Shown here: positions 18,075 to 28,019 of the stretch, one piece after another
Numbering within the stretch: position 1 is the stretch's first letter
Layout of the letters: every line of letters begins with the position of its first letter
NCBI RefSeq assembly: GCF_000178955.2
Contig: NC_016631.1
Coordinates: 1,860,001-1,924,000, forward strand
Direction of reading: 5' to 3'
Origin: Granulicella mallensis MP5ACTX8
GTDB taxonomy: Bacteria > Acidobacteriota > Terriglobia > Terriglobales > Acidobacteriaceae
DNA length: 64,000 nt
Made by a program: the position numbers and the translations under genes
Notes under the pieces: generated by a model
Databases searched by the model: none
What the model was told of the DNA's origin: nothing
Seen by the model: the letters and a program-made list of their open reading frames with translations, nothing else

Positions 18075-18090
18075 ATCTATCAATATAGAT
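18075..18090. promoter_or_regulatory. Candidate MarR operator
   Basis: Perfect dyad ATCTAT-caat-ATAGAT, extended by gat on the left and agtatc on the right. It lies between the divergent SnoaL-like and marR genes, 54 nt from one start and about 55 nt from the preferred start of the other. Confidence 0.6.
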
Positions 18091-18145
18091 AGTATCTGTG
18101 TTAATAGAATTGATGACCTACACTGATGATGGATTCATCGGTTTT

Positions 18146-18604
18146 ATGAAAAAAAGATCATCGGATGCCCTTCATGTCTGGCTGGTGTTGAACAAGGCTA
18201 TCCAGGCCATCTCGCGATATGCCGACATGAAGATTCAGGGTGCTGGTCTGGGAGACTCCGACTTCCGGGTCCTTGAGGTCCTCCTGCATAAAGGGCCTCT
18301 TTCTGTGAACACGATTGGGCCGAAGGTAAATCTCACTCCCGGCGCCATCAGCGTTGCGGTGGATCGTCTCTATAACAAGGGATTGGTCAGCCGGGTCGAG
18401 AGTGCGGAAGATCGTCGCATTCGCATCGTCGAACTCACACAGAGCGGAAGGGAACTCATCGTTCCCGTGTTCCGGAACCATATGGAGACGATAGGGAAGG
18501 TATTTTCCAAACTCTCCCCGCAGGAATTGGAACAACTGGAAGCGATGATGAAAAAAGTAGGCAGGAATGCCGAAACACTCGGCGGGACGAATGAGGGCTC
18601 CTAG
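18146..18604 (+). CDS. MarR-family transcriptional regulator
   Basis: A 152-residue MarR-family winged-helix protein: GPLSVNTIGPKVNLTPGAISVAVDRLYNKGLVSRVESAEDRRIRIVELTQSG is the wing and recognition-helix region with the typical DRR motif. The N-terminal KAIQAISRYADMKIQ forms the dimerisation helix. Frame-compatible starts exist at 18098 (GTG) and 18113 (ATG), but these lie in or beside the operator dyad and have no Shine-Dalgarno sequence; 18146 (MKKRSS) is preferred. It probably controls the divergent SnoaL-like/SDR pair. Confidence 0.8.
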   Translation: MKKRSSDALHVWLVLNKAIQAISRYADMKIQGAGLGDSDFRVLEVLLHKGPLSVNTIGPKVNLTPGAISVAVDRLYNKGLVSRVESAEDRRIRIVELTQSGRELIVPVFRNHMETIGKVFSKLSPQELEQLEAMMKKVGRNAETLGGTNEGS

Positions 18605-19245
18605 CGGAGGGAGCCGTAGTTTTTAGGCTGTGGAATAAAGGCCCTGCAAAAATTGAGCTTTAGGTAGTGCCTGACGAATCGGGGATAACAACGAATCACA
18701 TATTTTGCTCCCCACAGAAACGTCATCCTGAGCGAAGCGCCTCGCGCTTTTTGCGAGGTGCGTCCGTTCGACTACGCTCAGGACCGAAGGACCCCGAGAG
18801 ACTTGGTCTCGCCCACGCTGTCGAGACCTTTTCCAGCACGGAAGTCCAGGCACGAGCACTCGGGGTAGAAAAGGTGCGAAGGGTATGGGCAAGATTCCAA
18901 CCTTCGGGGTCCTTTGGCTGCGCGTCCACAAAGGCCAGGACGCGCAGGATAAAATCCCCATCCTCCTTTGTCCTTGCTCCCCTCCACAAATTCGTCATCC
19001 TGAGCGTAGCGCCTCGCGTTTTTTTGCGAGGTGCGCAGCCGAAGGACCCAGAGGGATTTGATCTCGCCCAGGCTGCCGGGACCTTTCCCACCACGGACGT
19101 CCAGGCACGAGCGCTTGAGGTAGAAAAGGGTCAAAGAGTATGGGCAAGATTGCAACCCTCGGGGTCCTTCGACTTCGCGTCCCCAAAGGCTGGGACGCTA
19201 CGCTCAGGATGACGATTCTGGGGTGGGATGAAAACAATGTCCTGC
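18605..19245. repeat. Family B palindromic repeat, two tandem copies
   Basis: A left outer arm (18605-18720, containing gtgcctgacgaatcg and a ccccacagaaacgtcat junction) is followed by core copy 1 (18721-about 18950) and core copy 2 (18993-19214) in the same orientation, separated by about 40 nt. Each core begins cgtcatcctgagcg and is an inverted repeat about 225 bp long; the right end of copy 1 has decayed. The 652-nt convergent gap (marR / GH31 gene) contains no gene. Confidence 0.85.
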
Positions 19246-19256
19246 GTAAAGTTCAC

Positions 19257-21614
19257 TCACTTCTTCACGACTGTCACCACGCCTATATCCACCGCCGCCC
19301 CCGTCTGCTCCAACTTGCCCTTATCCTCCGACCAGTGAAGACGCGTAATCTCGCTCTTGCCCTCTTCATACGCATACGTCTTGCCATCGTCGCTATAGAT
19401 CGTGAAGTCCCCATCAGCCCCGGGATAAACACGCACGCTGGCGATCGCCTGCTTCTGCTCCGTGCTTTCGATCGGCACACCTAGCGGCAGAATCGAACCG
19501 GCTCGCACAAAGACCGGAATCGTGTCGATCGCGGCGGCAACTTCCACACGCTGTCCGCCATGAACACGCTCGTTGGTCCAGAAGTTGTACCAGTCGCTGC
19601 CTGCAGGCAGATACACCGACCGGCTCGTCGCACCCTGCTGCGTAACCGGAGCCACCAGCAATGCTGGCCCGAACATAAACTCATCGCCGATAGAGGCCGT
19701 ATTGGGATCGCTGCCGAAGTCCATGAACAGCCCACGCATAAACGGCGCGCCGGTCTGGTGCGAAAAATATCCAAGCGAATAGATGTACGGCATCAACTCA
19801 TAGCGCAGCTTCAGATACTTCTCAAGGATCGGCTCGGCCTGCTTTCCATAAGACCAGACCTCGTTGAAGTTGCGGCTTCCATGCGCACGCATTGTCGGCT
19901 GAAACGTCGCGTACTGGAACCAGCGCACATACAGCTCAGGATAGTCGTCGTAATGATTCACGTTCTCGCGTGCATCGCTGGAATCGATCAGAGGCAGATG
20001 CGCAGGCGTATGCGAGTAGGGAAGATACTGCCACCCGCCGATATCGGTACTCCAGTACGGCATGCCTGAGGCAACAAAGTTCAGTCCCGTCGGTACCTGC
20101 CGTCGCAACGTGTCCCACGTTGGAGCGATGTCCGACGACCAGAAGATCGCGCCATTGTGCTGCGCTCCCAGATAGGCATCGCGTGAGAGGATCAACGCGC
20201 GCGTCTGCGGCAGGTCGCGCCGGAAGCCGTCATACAAAGCCTTGGTGTGGAAGTACGGATAGACATTGAAGTACTCCGTCCCCGGCCCAACATGCAGATA
20301 ACTCCCATTCGGAGGCAGGTCGGGCTCTGTCTCATCGGACCAGAAAGAATCGAAGCCCTTGCTCACAAAGTTTTCGCGAATCGTATCCCAGTACCACCGC
20401 GCTGCTTCAGGATTCGTCGTGTCGATATCGGAGCCCGCGCGATCGTAGGGCAGTCCATTGGTCGGCGTTCCATCAGCAAGATGTTCGAACCAGCCCTTCT
20501 TGAGCAGCAGATCGTAGTAGCGGTCCTCCGGCACAAAGCGTGGCCACACGCTGATCATGCTGTGGAAGCCCAGCTTGTGCAGCTCCGCGTTCATGGCCGT
20601 CGGATCGGGCCACTGCTTCGGGTCCATATCCATCTGCCCCATCTTCGTGAAGTAGAACCAGTCCACCACCATCACGTCGGCGGGAAGGTGCCGGTCGCGA
20701 TAGCCATGCGCCACGTCCAGCAGTTCTTTCTGCGAGGCATAACGCTGCTTGCACTGGATGTAGCCATAGGCCGATTTCGGCAGCATCGGAACACTGCCGG
20801 TAAGGCTGCGATAGCCCTCATAGAGCTGGTCGTACGTGTCGCCCACAATCACGAAAAACGAAACCCGCTGTCCCACCTGCGAGGTCCAGCGCGTCTGCTC
20901 GTTGAACGCGAAGTCGACGCGTGTCTTCGACGGGTTGTCCCACAGAATCGCGTAGCCCTTGTTCGTCACCACAAAGGGAACGCAGACACTCGGGCCACCT
21001 GCGGCTGTGTAGTCGTGCGCGCATTCCAATGAGTGGCTACGCAGATCCAGGAAACCCTGCTGGTTCTGTCCCAGGCCGTAGTAGTGTTCGTCTTCAGGAG
21101 CCGCGAACGTTGCCCCTACCTCAAAGTAAGGATCGTCTCCCTCTCTGCGGTCGTTGAGCACGGCGGCGCTGCCGTCCTTGTGGTTCGGTACGGCCATCTC
21201 CCAATCGTTCATGCGCAGAATCGGTTTGCCGTCGGGCGTCTCGATGCGCAGGCCCACGTGGGGCGCAGAGCCATTGAAGTACCGGGCGATATCGGCACTG
21301 GTGCCGCTGGCCTTCCCATGGCCTTCCGGCGCAACCTGCACGACCATCCGGTTGGAGCGAAAACCATCTCCGCTGCCTTCACTGGATTGCGTCCATCCTG
21401 CCTCATCCGGCTCAGCCGTAATGCCCACACCCGGCGACTTCAGCGCGTACGTCTTGTCGAGGCTCATCGTGACACGGAGGATGTTCGGAGCATATCCCTC
21501 CAGCACCACCGTCGCGTTGCCGCGCGTGAGTACGGCCTGCTGGGCCATGGCCGTACCGCAGAAAAGAAATGCGGAAAGAAAGGTATAGCTCGTGCATCGA
21601 CGAAAGAAAGGCAT
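19257..21614 (-). CDS. Glycoside hydrolase family 31 (alpha-xylosidase / alpha-glucosidase)
   Basis: A 785-residue secreted GH31 enzyme. A signal peptide ends near AMAQQ; the N-terminal beta-sandwich is followed by the TIM barrel with nucleophile Asp427 (SFWSDETEPD) and the likely acid/base Asp495 (FWSSDIAPTWD), then GMPYWSTDIGGW. The WSDETEP pattern resembles alpha-xylosidases acting on xyloglucan side chains, but alpha-glucosidase activity cannot be excluded. The start at 21614 has GGAG upstream; the frame to 21638 is not needed. It lies 25 nt downstream of the GH3 gene, in one operon. Confidence 0.88.
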   Translation of the reverse strand: MPFFRRCTSYTFLSAFLFCGTAMAQQAVLTRGNATVVLEGYAPNILRVTMSLDKTYALKSPGVGITAEPDEAGWTQSSEGSGDGFRSNRMVVQVAPEGHGKASGTSADIARYFNGSAPHVGLRIETPDGKPILRMNDWEMAVPNHKDGSAAVLNDRREGDDPYFEVGATFAAPEDEHYYGLGQNQQGFLDLRSHSLECAHDYTAAGGPSVCVPFVVTNKGYAILWDNPSKTRVDFAFNEQTRWTSQVGQRVSFFVIVGDTYDQLYEGYRSLTGSVPMLPKSAYGYIQCKQRYASQKELLDVAHGYRDRHLPADVMVVDWFYFTKMGQMDMDPKQWPDPTAMNAELHKLGFHSMISVWPRFVPEDRYYDLLLKKGWFEHLADGTPTNGLPYDRAGSDIDTTNPEAARWYWDTIRENFVSKGFDSFWSDETEPDLPPNGSYLHVGPGTEYFNVYPYFHTKALYDGFRRDLPQTRALILSRDAYLGAQHNGAIFWSSDIAPTWDTLRRQVPTGLNFVASGMPYWSTDIGGWQYLPYSHTPAHLPLIDSSDARENVNHYDDYPELYVRWFQYATFQPTMRAHGSRNFNEVWSYGKQAEPILEKYLKLRYELMPYIYSLGYFSHQTGAPFMRGLFMDFGSDPNTASIGDEFMFGPALLVAPVTQQGATSRSVYLPAGSDWYNFWTNERVHGGQRVEVAAAIDTIPVFVRAGSILPLGVPIESTEQKQAIASVRVYPGADGDFTIYSDDGKTYAYEEGKSEITRLHWSEDKGKLEQTGAAVDIGVVTVVKK

Positions 21615-21639
21615 CTTCAGCAATCTCCAGAAAAACAAT

Positions 21640-23859
21640 CTACGGCTGTACCAGCAGCGTGTGCTTCAAACGAACATCGGCAGAGGAAGCGGCCGCACGA
21701 AATTCGACGCGATCACCTTCGACGATAAAGCGATGTGTTGCCTCGTCCCAGTAGGCGAGGCTGGTGACTGGCATCTCGAAACGAACAACTTGTTTCTCTC
21801 CTGCGCGTAACGCAACGCGCCGAAACGCCTTCAACTCTTCGATGGGACGTGGCACCGTTGAACCCTGGTGTGCGGCATAGATCTGCACCACCTCGTCTCC
21901 CGCGCGCGATCCCGTGTTAGCAACCGTCACCTGCACGGCGATGGACTTGCCGCGCTGCGTGACCGTGAGATCGCTATAAGCAAAGCTGGTATAGCTGAGG
22001 CCGAAGCCGAACGGATAGAGCGGTGCCTTCTCGGCGTAGAGATAGGTGCGCCCGTGCCGCAGGTCGTAGTCCATCATCGGGGGAAGCTGTTCGAGCGAGG
22101 CAGGCCACGTCTGCGTCAAACGGCCCGCCGGGTTGTAGTCGCCAAAGAGAACATCCGCCAGTGCCGTGCCTTGCTCTTCACTGTTGTGCGTGATCTCGAG
22201 GATGGCGGGCGCATGCTCCTGCGTCCAGTTCGTGGTGTACGGAAAGCTGGTCTGCAGCACCACGACAGCATGCGGATTGGCGGCAAGCACTGCCTTCACC
22301 AGCGACTCGTCGGGCAACGTCAGACTCTTGCGGTCGATGGCCTCCTTGCCCTCGCTGGGCAGAGCGCATTTGTTCCACCCCGCATCGCACGTGGGATGGT
22401 TGCCGACGATCACAATCACGGCCTCCGAACGTGCCGCCAGAGCCGCCGCTGCTGCTTCGTCCTTGCCATCGTTGAACACCACCGAAGCCCCGGCAGCCCG
22501 CCGCCGAATGCCTTCAACCGGAGTCACGGAGAGCAGCGGTGTTCCGCTGTACCAATCCAGCGCCACGGTATCACCCCACTGGCCGATAACAGCGATGGAC
22601 TTCAGCTTCGCCGCATCGAGCGGCAGCGCTCCGCCCGTGTTCTTCAGCAGCACAATCGATTCATCGGTAGCGCGGCGTACAAGCGCTCGCGGAGCTTCCG
22701 TATTCCACGGATCGCTCTGCGCTTGATCGAATGCGCCAATATGAGAGTAGGGAGAGTTTGCCGTCGGATCGAGCAGGCCAAGATGCAGCATCACCCGGTA
22801 GACGCCGCGCAAGTTGCGATCGATGTCCTGTTCCGTGATGAGCTTCTGCTGCAGCGCATCGCGCACCGGTTGCTGATAGTCGTCGAGAAATTGGTTGATC
22901 CCCGCATGAATAGCCGCCGCCGCAGCCTCCGGCATCGTGGCATACGTATGGTGCTGCTTCACCATGTTGGTAAGTGCACCGGCATCCGTGCAGACGATGC
23001 CGTCGAGACCCCACTGCGCCATCACCACATCGCGAACCACGGGATTGGCCGTCATCGGCACGCTGTTCCAGGCGTTGTAAGAGGTCATCATGGCATCGGC
23101 ATGTCCCTCTTCAATCGCCATGCGAAAGGGAACAGCGTAGTACTCATGAAAGAGCCGCGCGTCGAAGTTGGACGACGAACCATCGCGGCCGTCCTCGTTG
23201 CTGTTGGCCAGGAAGTGCTTGAGCAGTGAGGCTGTCATCCAGACATGCGGATCGTCGCCTTGGAGCCCATGCGCAAACGCAGTGGCGAGCGTGCCGACGA
23301 GGAAAGGATCTTCACCATAGCTCTCTTCACCACGTCCCCAGCGGGGATCGCGGCTTAGGTCGGCGTTCGGTGCGCGGACCACTAAACCTCCGCGATGATA
23401 TTTGCCAAAGGCAAAGCGCGTCTCATAGGCCTCCTGCGCTGCCGCCTTCTGCAGCAGGGCAGGGTCCCATGTCTGTCCTAGCCCACGCGACTGCGGAAAC
23501 TGCGTTGTAGGAATGACATTCAGCATCGTGCGCCCCTCCGAATGGCCCTCCCAATGTCCCGGTCCTCCGAGCGCAAGGCCATGCAGGCCTTCGACATGAT
23601 TGGTTCCAGCGACACCGAGCCGAGGCACGGAGGGGTCCGTGCTGAGCGCATGGATCTTCTCGTCGAGCGTCATGGCAGCCAGCAGCGCGGTGACGCGGCT
23701 CTCCGGATCAGCATGCGAGTCCAGATACACAGGAGGTGCTGCCACCTTTTGTGCAGCCATCACGGACGCCACTGGAACCAGGCATAGCAGGAGAAACGCA
23801 GTGCGGACGGGCACCGTTGTTTTGGAGTTGAGAGAGAGAGAGAATTTCTGGGCCAACAT
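21640..23859 (-). CDS. Glycoside hydrolase family 3 (beta-glucosidase / beta-xylosidase)
   Basis: A 739-residue secreted GH3 enzyme with an N-terminal signal peptide (about 18-35, ending SVMAAQ). Landmarks: NADLSRDPRWGRGEESYGEDP (166-185), KHFLANSNEDGRDG (214-227) and the nucleophile Asp292 in GIVCTDAGA; a fibronectin III-like domain closes the chain (IAVQVTVANTGSRAGDEVVQIY). It releases terminal beta-linked glucose or xylose. The start at 23859 is fixed by AGGAG 9 nt upstream; the frame continues open for 173 codons into repeat DNA, but that extension is an artefact. Heads the GH3-GH31 operon. Confidence 0.9.
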   Translation of the reverse strand: MLAQKFSLSLNSKTTVPVRTAFLLLCLVPVASVMAAQKVAAPPVYLDSHADPESRVTALLAAMTLDEKIHALSTDPSVPRLGVAGTNHVEGLHGLALGGPGHWEGHSEGRTMLNVIPTTQFPQSRGLGQTWDPALLQKAAAQEAYETRFAFGKYHRGGLVVRAPNADLSRDPRWGRGEESYGEDPFLVGTLATAFAHGLQGDDPHVWMTASLLKHFLANSNEDGRDGSSSNFDARLFHEYYAVPFRMAIEEGHADAMMTSYNAWNSVPMTANPVVRDVVMAQWGLDGIVCTDAGALTNMVKQHHTYATMPEAAAAAIHAGINQFLDDYQQPVRDALQQKLITEQDIDRNLRGVYRVMLHLGLLDPTANSPYSHIGAFDQAQSDPWNTEAPRALVRRATDESIVLLKNTGGALPLDAAKLKSIAVIGQWGDTVALDWYSGTPLLSVTPVEGIRRRAAGASVVFNDGKDEAAAAALAARSEAVIVIVGNHPTCDAGWNKCALPSEGKEAIDRKSLTLPDESLVKAVLAANPHAVVVLQTSFPYTTNWTQEHAPAILEITHNSEEQGTALADVLFGDYNPAGRLTQTWPASLEQLPPMMDYDLRHGRTYLYAEKAPLYPFGFGLSYTSFAYSDLTVTQRGKSIAVQVTVANTGSRAGDEVVQIYAAHQGSTVPRPIEELKAFRRVALRAGEKQVVRFEMPVTSLAYWDEATHRFIVEGDRVEFRAAASSADVRLKHTLLVQP

Positions 23860-23879
23860 CAAACAGTTCTCCTGATTGC

Positions 23880-24245
23880 TTGTACTACTGCTTTTGTTTT
23901 TGCTGTTGTCTTTGCTTTTGCCGTTGTTGTTTCTGCCGTTGTCGTTGCTTTTCTGGTTGTCATTCCCGAAGGGAATCTGCTTCTGTTGTTGTCGTTGCTT
24001 TGCTGTTGTCGTTGCCTTTGCTGTTGTCGTTGCTTTTGCTGTTGTCGTTGCTTTGCTGTTGTCGTTGCTTTTGCACTTGCTTTTCTGGTTGTCATTCCGA
24101 GCGCAGCGAGGAACCTGCTGTCTCCCGTTCTTCGTTCGGATTACTCGCATTCGTGAGTAGAGGCAAGAGACTAGCTTGTACCAGCACGAGTTAAAAACGG
24201 GAGACAGCAGGTTCCTCACTTCGCTCGGAATGACAACTAAAAAGA
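23880..24245. repeat. Family A palindromic repeat, copy 4, with expanded tandem tract
   Basis: T/G-rich lead, short satellite at about 23960-23980 (attcccgaagggaat), a tandem tract at about 23989-24073 made of five 17-18-nt units close to gttgtcgttgcttttgct, then the long inverted repeat 24091-24234 with the short (gagcgcagcgag) arm subtype. Lies between two minus-strand genes, the GH3 gene and the upstream TonB receptor. Confidence 0.9.
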
Positions 24246-24308
24246 CAACGACAACAACACAAGCTACGAGCGAACCCCGTGGCGACCAACCCCACCACGG
24301 GACCCTCC

Positions 24309-27300
24309 CTAGAAGCTGTACTTCAGCGACAACTCCATCACCCTCGCACTCCCCGACTTCGTATCCAAAGTCCCCCACGTATACCCCGCAGGCAGCCCCG
24401 AAGCCACATTCGGTGTAAACGTCGTACCGTCATTCGTAGCGTACTTGAGCGTAATGTCGTTGCTCGTACTAAACCCTCCCAGGGGATGATTCAGGAAGTT
24501 GAACGCCGACACACGGAATTGCACATTCTGCTGTCCAGTAATGCGGAAGGTTTTATAAATAGTCAGATCCGAGTTGTCATAAGCGGGCCCACTCAGATAA
24601 GGGAACTGCCTCAACCCCTGATGCCCCACAGCAGGCGCGCTAAAGCAGGAGAGGTTCAGCAATTGCCGCGACTGCAATCCACTCCTCGGATTGCAGGTCA
24701 TAATCGGCAGGATCTGGTTCGCATTGGTTCCGAAGTAAGTATTCGAAGTCAGCGATTCATTCTTCGCCGTGTTGAGAATCGTCAGCCCAAGATTCTGTGT
24801 ATCCTGCGCCTGCAGGTTTCCGCCCGACTGCCAGGTCGTGGTGCCGGAGATCGTCCAGCCATTGACGGTGCCGCTAATCAGCCGGTGGTCTCCGCGATAC
24901 ACCTTGCCGATGTCATAGGCATACGAAGTATTGATCACCTGGGGACGATCGATATTCAAGATGCCATAGTTGCCACGCACGTTGAACGCATCGACCGTGC
25001 TGTTGATAATGCCCAGCGACTTCGACCACGTGTAGTTCACATCGAAGGACAGGCGGCCTGCCTGCTTGAGCCACGCGATCTGCAGCCCATGGTAGTTGGA
25101 GTAGCCGACATGCTGGTTCACCGTAATGGCGTTCGAACCATAACCGGCTTGATAGGGGTAGTAGTCGTTGAGCTTGTAGGTGGAGGTGTTATCGGGATCG
25201 GCCGGGGCCGCCGCACCCGTTACGGGGTCCGGTTGAAAGAGGCCGCCAACAGGAATCTTATTCACGTTGCTGAAGCCGGAACCGCCAATGGAGGAACCAC
25301 TGCTCTGGCCACCCATCAACAGGTGGCGCGTGGTGTTGCCGACATACGCAATCTCGAACAGCGACTGCCAGGGGAGCTGCCTGTCGATCGTGAGATTCCA
25401 GGCAGCAGTGTTCGGAACGTTATAGTCGTTCGGGTCCGCCGCACTGACAGCGCTTGGAAGGGCCGCACTGGCAGCCGCAGTCGCGCCAAGATCACCAAGG
25501 TGCGAAAGAGTCACGGACTGCCCGCTGGGCGAGTTATAGGTGGTCATCAACTGTGACGTGCTAAGGTCCCCGGCATAGTCGTTGAATTGGTCGTTCCAGC
25601 GATACTCACCCCATCCGCCGCGGATGACGGTACGGCCCGCACCATCGAGATTCCAGGCCATGGCAGCTCGTGGTGAGGTAAAGGCCAGCCGCGTCGGCGA
25701 GCCGCCTACAGGGATGCCGGGATTGAGGGCATGCCAGGAGACGCCGGGATAGACCTTCCCTGAGTTGACCTCGCTCGTATAATTTCCGGGGAGCCAGACC
25801 GCCAACCCTGTTCCTTGCCGGTCGTACCAGCGGCCGACATGGTCCCAGCGCAGACCCAGGTTCACTGTAAGTCGGCTCGTGACCTTCCAGTCGTCCATCA
25901 GGTAGGCAGAGGTGGTGCGGTAAGCCATATCTTCGATCGGCATGTAGTTATTCTGGGTAAAGGCAGTGGCAATGCCCATCACCAGGTTCGCGACCGGATT
26001 GATGGAGCCGATGCGCACTGTTGGATTAGCTACGTTAGGCTGCAGCCCGCTGTTGAACGAGAGGTTGCCGTTCGGATAAGCGTAGGTTCCCTGGCGATTG
26101 CTGGCGAGGTCGGTATACGCTCCGAACTTGATGGTGTGCGACTTATAGACCTTGGTGACGTTGTCGGAGAAAGCTGGATTAGCCTTGACCGTAGGATAGG
26201 AACCTCCTACCTCCCACAGATCGGGTTGAGACAAGTCAGGAAAGGTCTGTGCTCCGGCGCTGTTGATCGAGGGCGCAAGCTGTGCGGCGCTGCTGTAGAT
26301 CGTTCCGTAGCCATAGCCCAGCGTGGACTTATACGCTGCCTGAAGATTGTCCGGCTGATAAGGGCTGCTGGCATATCCCCACGCGGCGACGAACTCATTG
26401 GTGAGCGTTGCGCTGAAGATATGTACGAAGTTGCCCGTCAGAACCCGCGAAACGGTGGGATTGTTGATGGTGCCGCCCTGGTACGGCGCGGCATAGCTGG
26501 GGTTGTAGTAAATATGCGCCGGCTGCGAGGAACCGTTGCTTCCGGTCTGATAGGTAAAGAAGAGCTTCGTGTTCTCGCTGAGGTTGTAGTCCACCCGGGC
26601 GCGCCACACATAGCCGTTCGCCTGCGTGGTGACAGGCAGATAGAAGTTGTAGCCTCCGGGCGTACTGGCCGGATTGGCATTGGCGGCGGGGAACATCTTC
26701 ATCAACGCCGCCGCGCCGGCGTCCAGGTACTGCGAAGGAATCACGCCTCCGGTGATCGGTGTGCCATCGGGGGCAACAGACTTGGACAGATCATTGCACC
26801 AGTTGGTGGCGGAGGGGCTGAAACCGCTGGGACAGAGCGCGGAGTTGCCTGCTCCGCCGGAGGTGAAGTTGCCTGCCTCCATGGCCGCCGTCGGCACATA
26901 AGACTCGAGCGGAGCGGCTGAGGGAAGGAGCTGGCTGTAGTACTCGTAGCCGGCCCAGAAGAGCAGCTTGTTGTTATGGTTGAAGTCCGTTCCGGGGACC
27001 TTGATCGGACCGCCTACATTGCCGCCGGGGTAGTAGTAGTGGGCCTCCTGCTTGGGGCTGCCTTGATTGTCGTTGGCCCAGGAGTTCGCGTTGAGCGCGC
27101 TGTTGCGGGCGTACAGATAAGCCTGTCCGTGGTACTTGGCGGAGCCGCTCTTGCTGATGGCGTTGACGATCACCGGACCGTTGGGACTGTCGGCGCCGAA
27201 GTTCGACGTCTGAACTTTTACCTCCTGGGTCATGTCCGGGTTCACCACGGCAATCGACCAGCAGTTGCAACCTGGATCGATGATGTTCGCGCCGTCGAGG

Positions 27301-28019
27301 ATGTAGGACGTGCCGCCGCGATAGGGTGCGCCACCCGGGGAGAGTCCCACGCCGATGGTGCTTCCCGTCGAAGAGGAGGCGGTGAAGTCAAAGCCTACGC
27401 CGTTACCGATACCGTTGGGAACGCTGGTGACGCCGGGAAGGACCTTGAGGAGTTCCGAGATATTGCGGCCCTCCAGCGAAAGCCGCTCGATGTCTTTGGA
27501 GCTTAGAATCGCCGAGCGCTCTCCTGAATCGGTCGGCAGCAGATTGGCGGCACCGGCCTCGACCTCGACGGTCTCGCTGGAGGCGCCCACCGCCAGGGCG
27601 ATCCCGGCCACCTCACGGGTATCGCCGGGGTTCATCGCAAGGCCTGATTGTTTCCAAGATTTGAAGTTGGCCGCCGAGACCGTCACCGTATAGGTGCCCG
27701 GCTCAACCGCTGCAAAGGTGAAGTGCCCCACGCTGTTGCTCACCGTCCGACGCTCGTCGCGGCTCGCCTCGTTAAGCAGAACGATACTCGCGCCGGGCAC
27801 CGCGGCACCGCTGGAGTCCATGGCCGTGCCGGAGAGGCTTCCGGTCGTCAGTTGTCCGCGCAACAGCGGAGTCATGAGCAGAAGGCAAAGCGGCACGAGA
27901 GCGATCAGTCTGCCGAACGCCTTCCCCTCACGTCTGAACCTGTTCGGAATCCGGGCCCCTATTGAAAACGATGTTGTTCTCAGGATCTGCTGGAACAGGA
28001 ATCTAAGTCTTGGGGTCAT
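24309..28019 (-). CDS. Oar-like TonB-dependent receptor with carboxypeptidase-regulatory-like domain
   Basis: A 1236-residue outer-membrane receptor. Signal region (RLIALVPLCLLLMTPLLRG), carboxypeptidase-regulatory-like domain (GSLSGTAMDSSGAAVPGASIVL), plug with the SILDGANIIDPG-type segment, then a long beta-barrel ending in the aromatic MELSLKYSF. The start at 28019 is fixed by AAGGAGAACCAG before the ATG; the longer frame to 28142 has no support. It precedes the GH3-GH31 operon on the same strand and is divergent from a membrane-anchored regulator, as in a polysaccharide uptake locus. Confidence 0.9.
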   Translation of the reverse strand: MTPRLRFLFQQILRTTSFSIGARIPNRFRREGKAFGRLIALVPLCLLLMTPLLRGQLTTGSLSGTAMDSSGAAVPGASIVLLNEASRDERRTVSNSVGHFTFAAVEPGTYTVTVSAANFKSWKQSGLAMNPGDTREVAGIALAVGASSETVEVEAGAANLLPTDSGERSAILSSKDIERLSLEGRNISELLKVLPGVTSVPNGIGNGVGFDFTASSSTGSTIGVGLSPGGAPYRGGTSYILDGANIIDPGCNCWSIAVVNPDMTQEVKVQTSNFGADSPNGPVIVNAISKSGSAKYHGQAYLYARNSALNANSWANDNQGSPKQEAHYYYPGGNVGGPIKVPGTDFNHNNKLLFWAGYEYYSQLLPSAAPLESYVPTAAMEAGNFTSGGAGNSALCPSGFSPSATNWCNDLSKSVAPDGTPITGGVIPSQYLDAGAAALMKMFPAANANPASTPGGYNFYLPVTTQANGYVWRARVDYNLSENTKLFFTYQTGSNGSSQPAHIYYNPSYAAPYQGGTINNPTVSRVLTGNFVHIFSATLTNEFVAAWGYASSPYQPDNLQAAYKSTLGYGYGTIYSSAAQLAPSINSAGAQTFPDLSQPDLWEVGGSYPTVKANPAFSDNVTKVYKSHTIKFGAYTDLASNRQGTYAYPNGNLSFNSGLQPNVANPTVRIGSINPVANLVMGIATAFTQNNYMPIEDMAYRTTSAYLMDDWKVTSRLTVNLGLRWDHVGRWYDRQGTGLAVWLPGNYTSEVNSGKVYPGVSWHALNPGIPVGGSPTRLAFTSPRAAMAWNLDGAGRTVIRGGWGEYRWNDQFNDYAGDLSTSQLMTTYNSPSGQSVTLSHLGDLGATAAASAALPSAVSAADPNDYNVPNTAAWNLTIDRQLPWQSLFEIAYVGNTTRHLLMGGQSSGSSIGGSGFSNVNKIPVGGLFQPDPVTGAAAPADPDNTSTYKLNDYYPYQAGYGSNAITVNQHVGYSNYHGLQIAWLKQAGRLSFDVNYTWSKSLGIINSTVDAFNVRGNYGILNIDRPQVINTSYAYDIGKVYRGDHRLISGTVNGWTISGTTTWQSGGNLQAQDTQNLGLTILNTAKNESLTSNTYFGTNANQILPIMTCNPRSGLQSRQLLNLSCFSAPAVGHQGLRQFPYLSGPAYDNSDLTIYKTFRITGQQNVQFRVSAFNFLNHPLGGFSTSNDITLKYATNDGTTFTPNVASGLPAGYTWGTLDTKSGSARVMELSLKYSF

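Noticed and set aside
18667-19212. 181-residue open frame
   Set aside because: Lies wholly in family B repeats; both strands carry several such frames because the inverted repeat is stop-poor.
23989-24073. CRISPR-like or minisatellite array
   Set aside because: Units are 17-18 nt, contiguous, without spacers, and no cas gene is near; a slippage-type tract fits.
21640-24378. 912-residue reading of the GH3 gene with a KATTTA/QQK-rich N-terminus
   Set aside because: The extension runs through family A repeat DNA. A strong Shine-Dalgarno sequence and a signal peptide mark the start at 23859.
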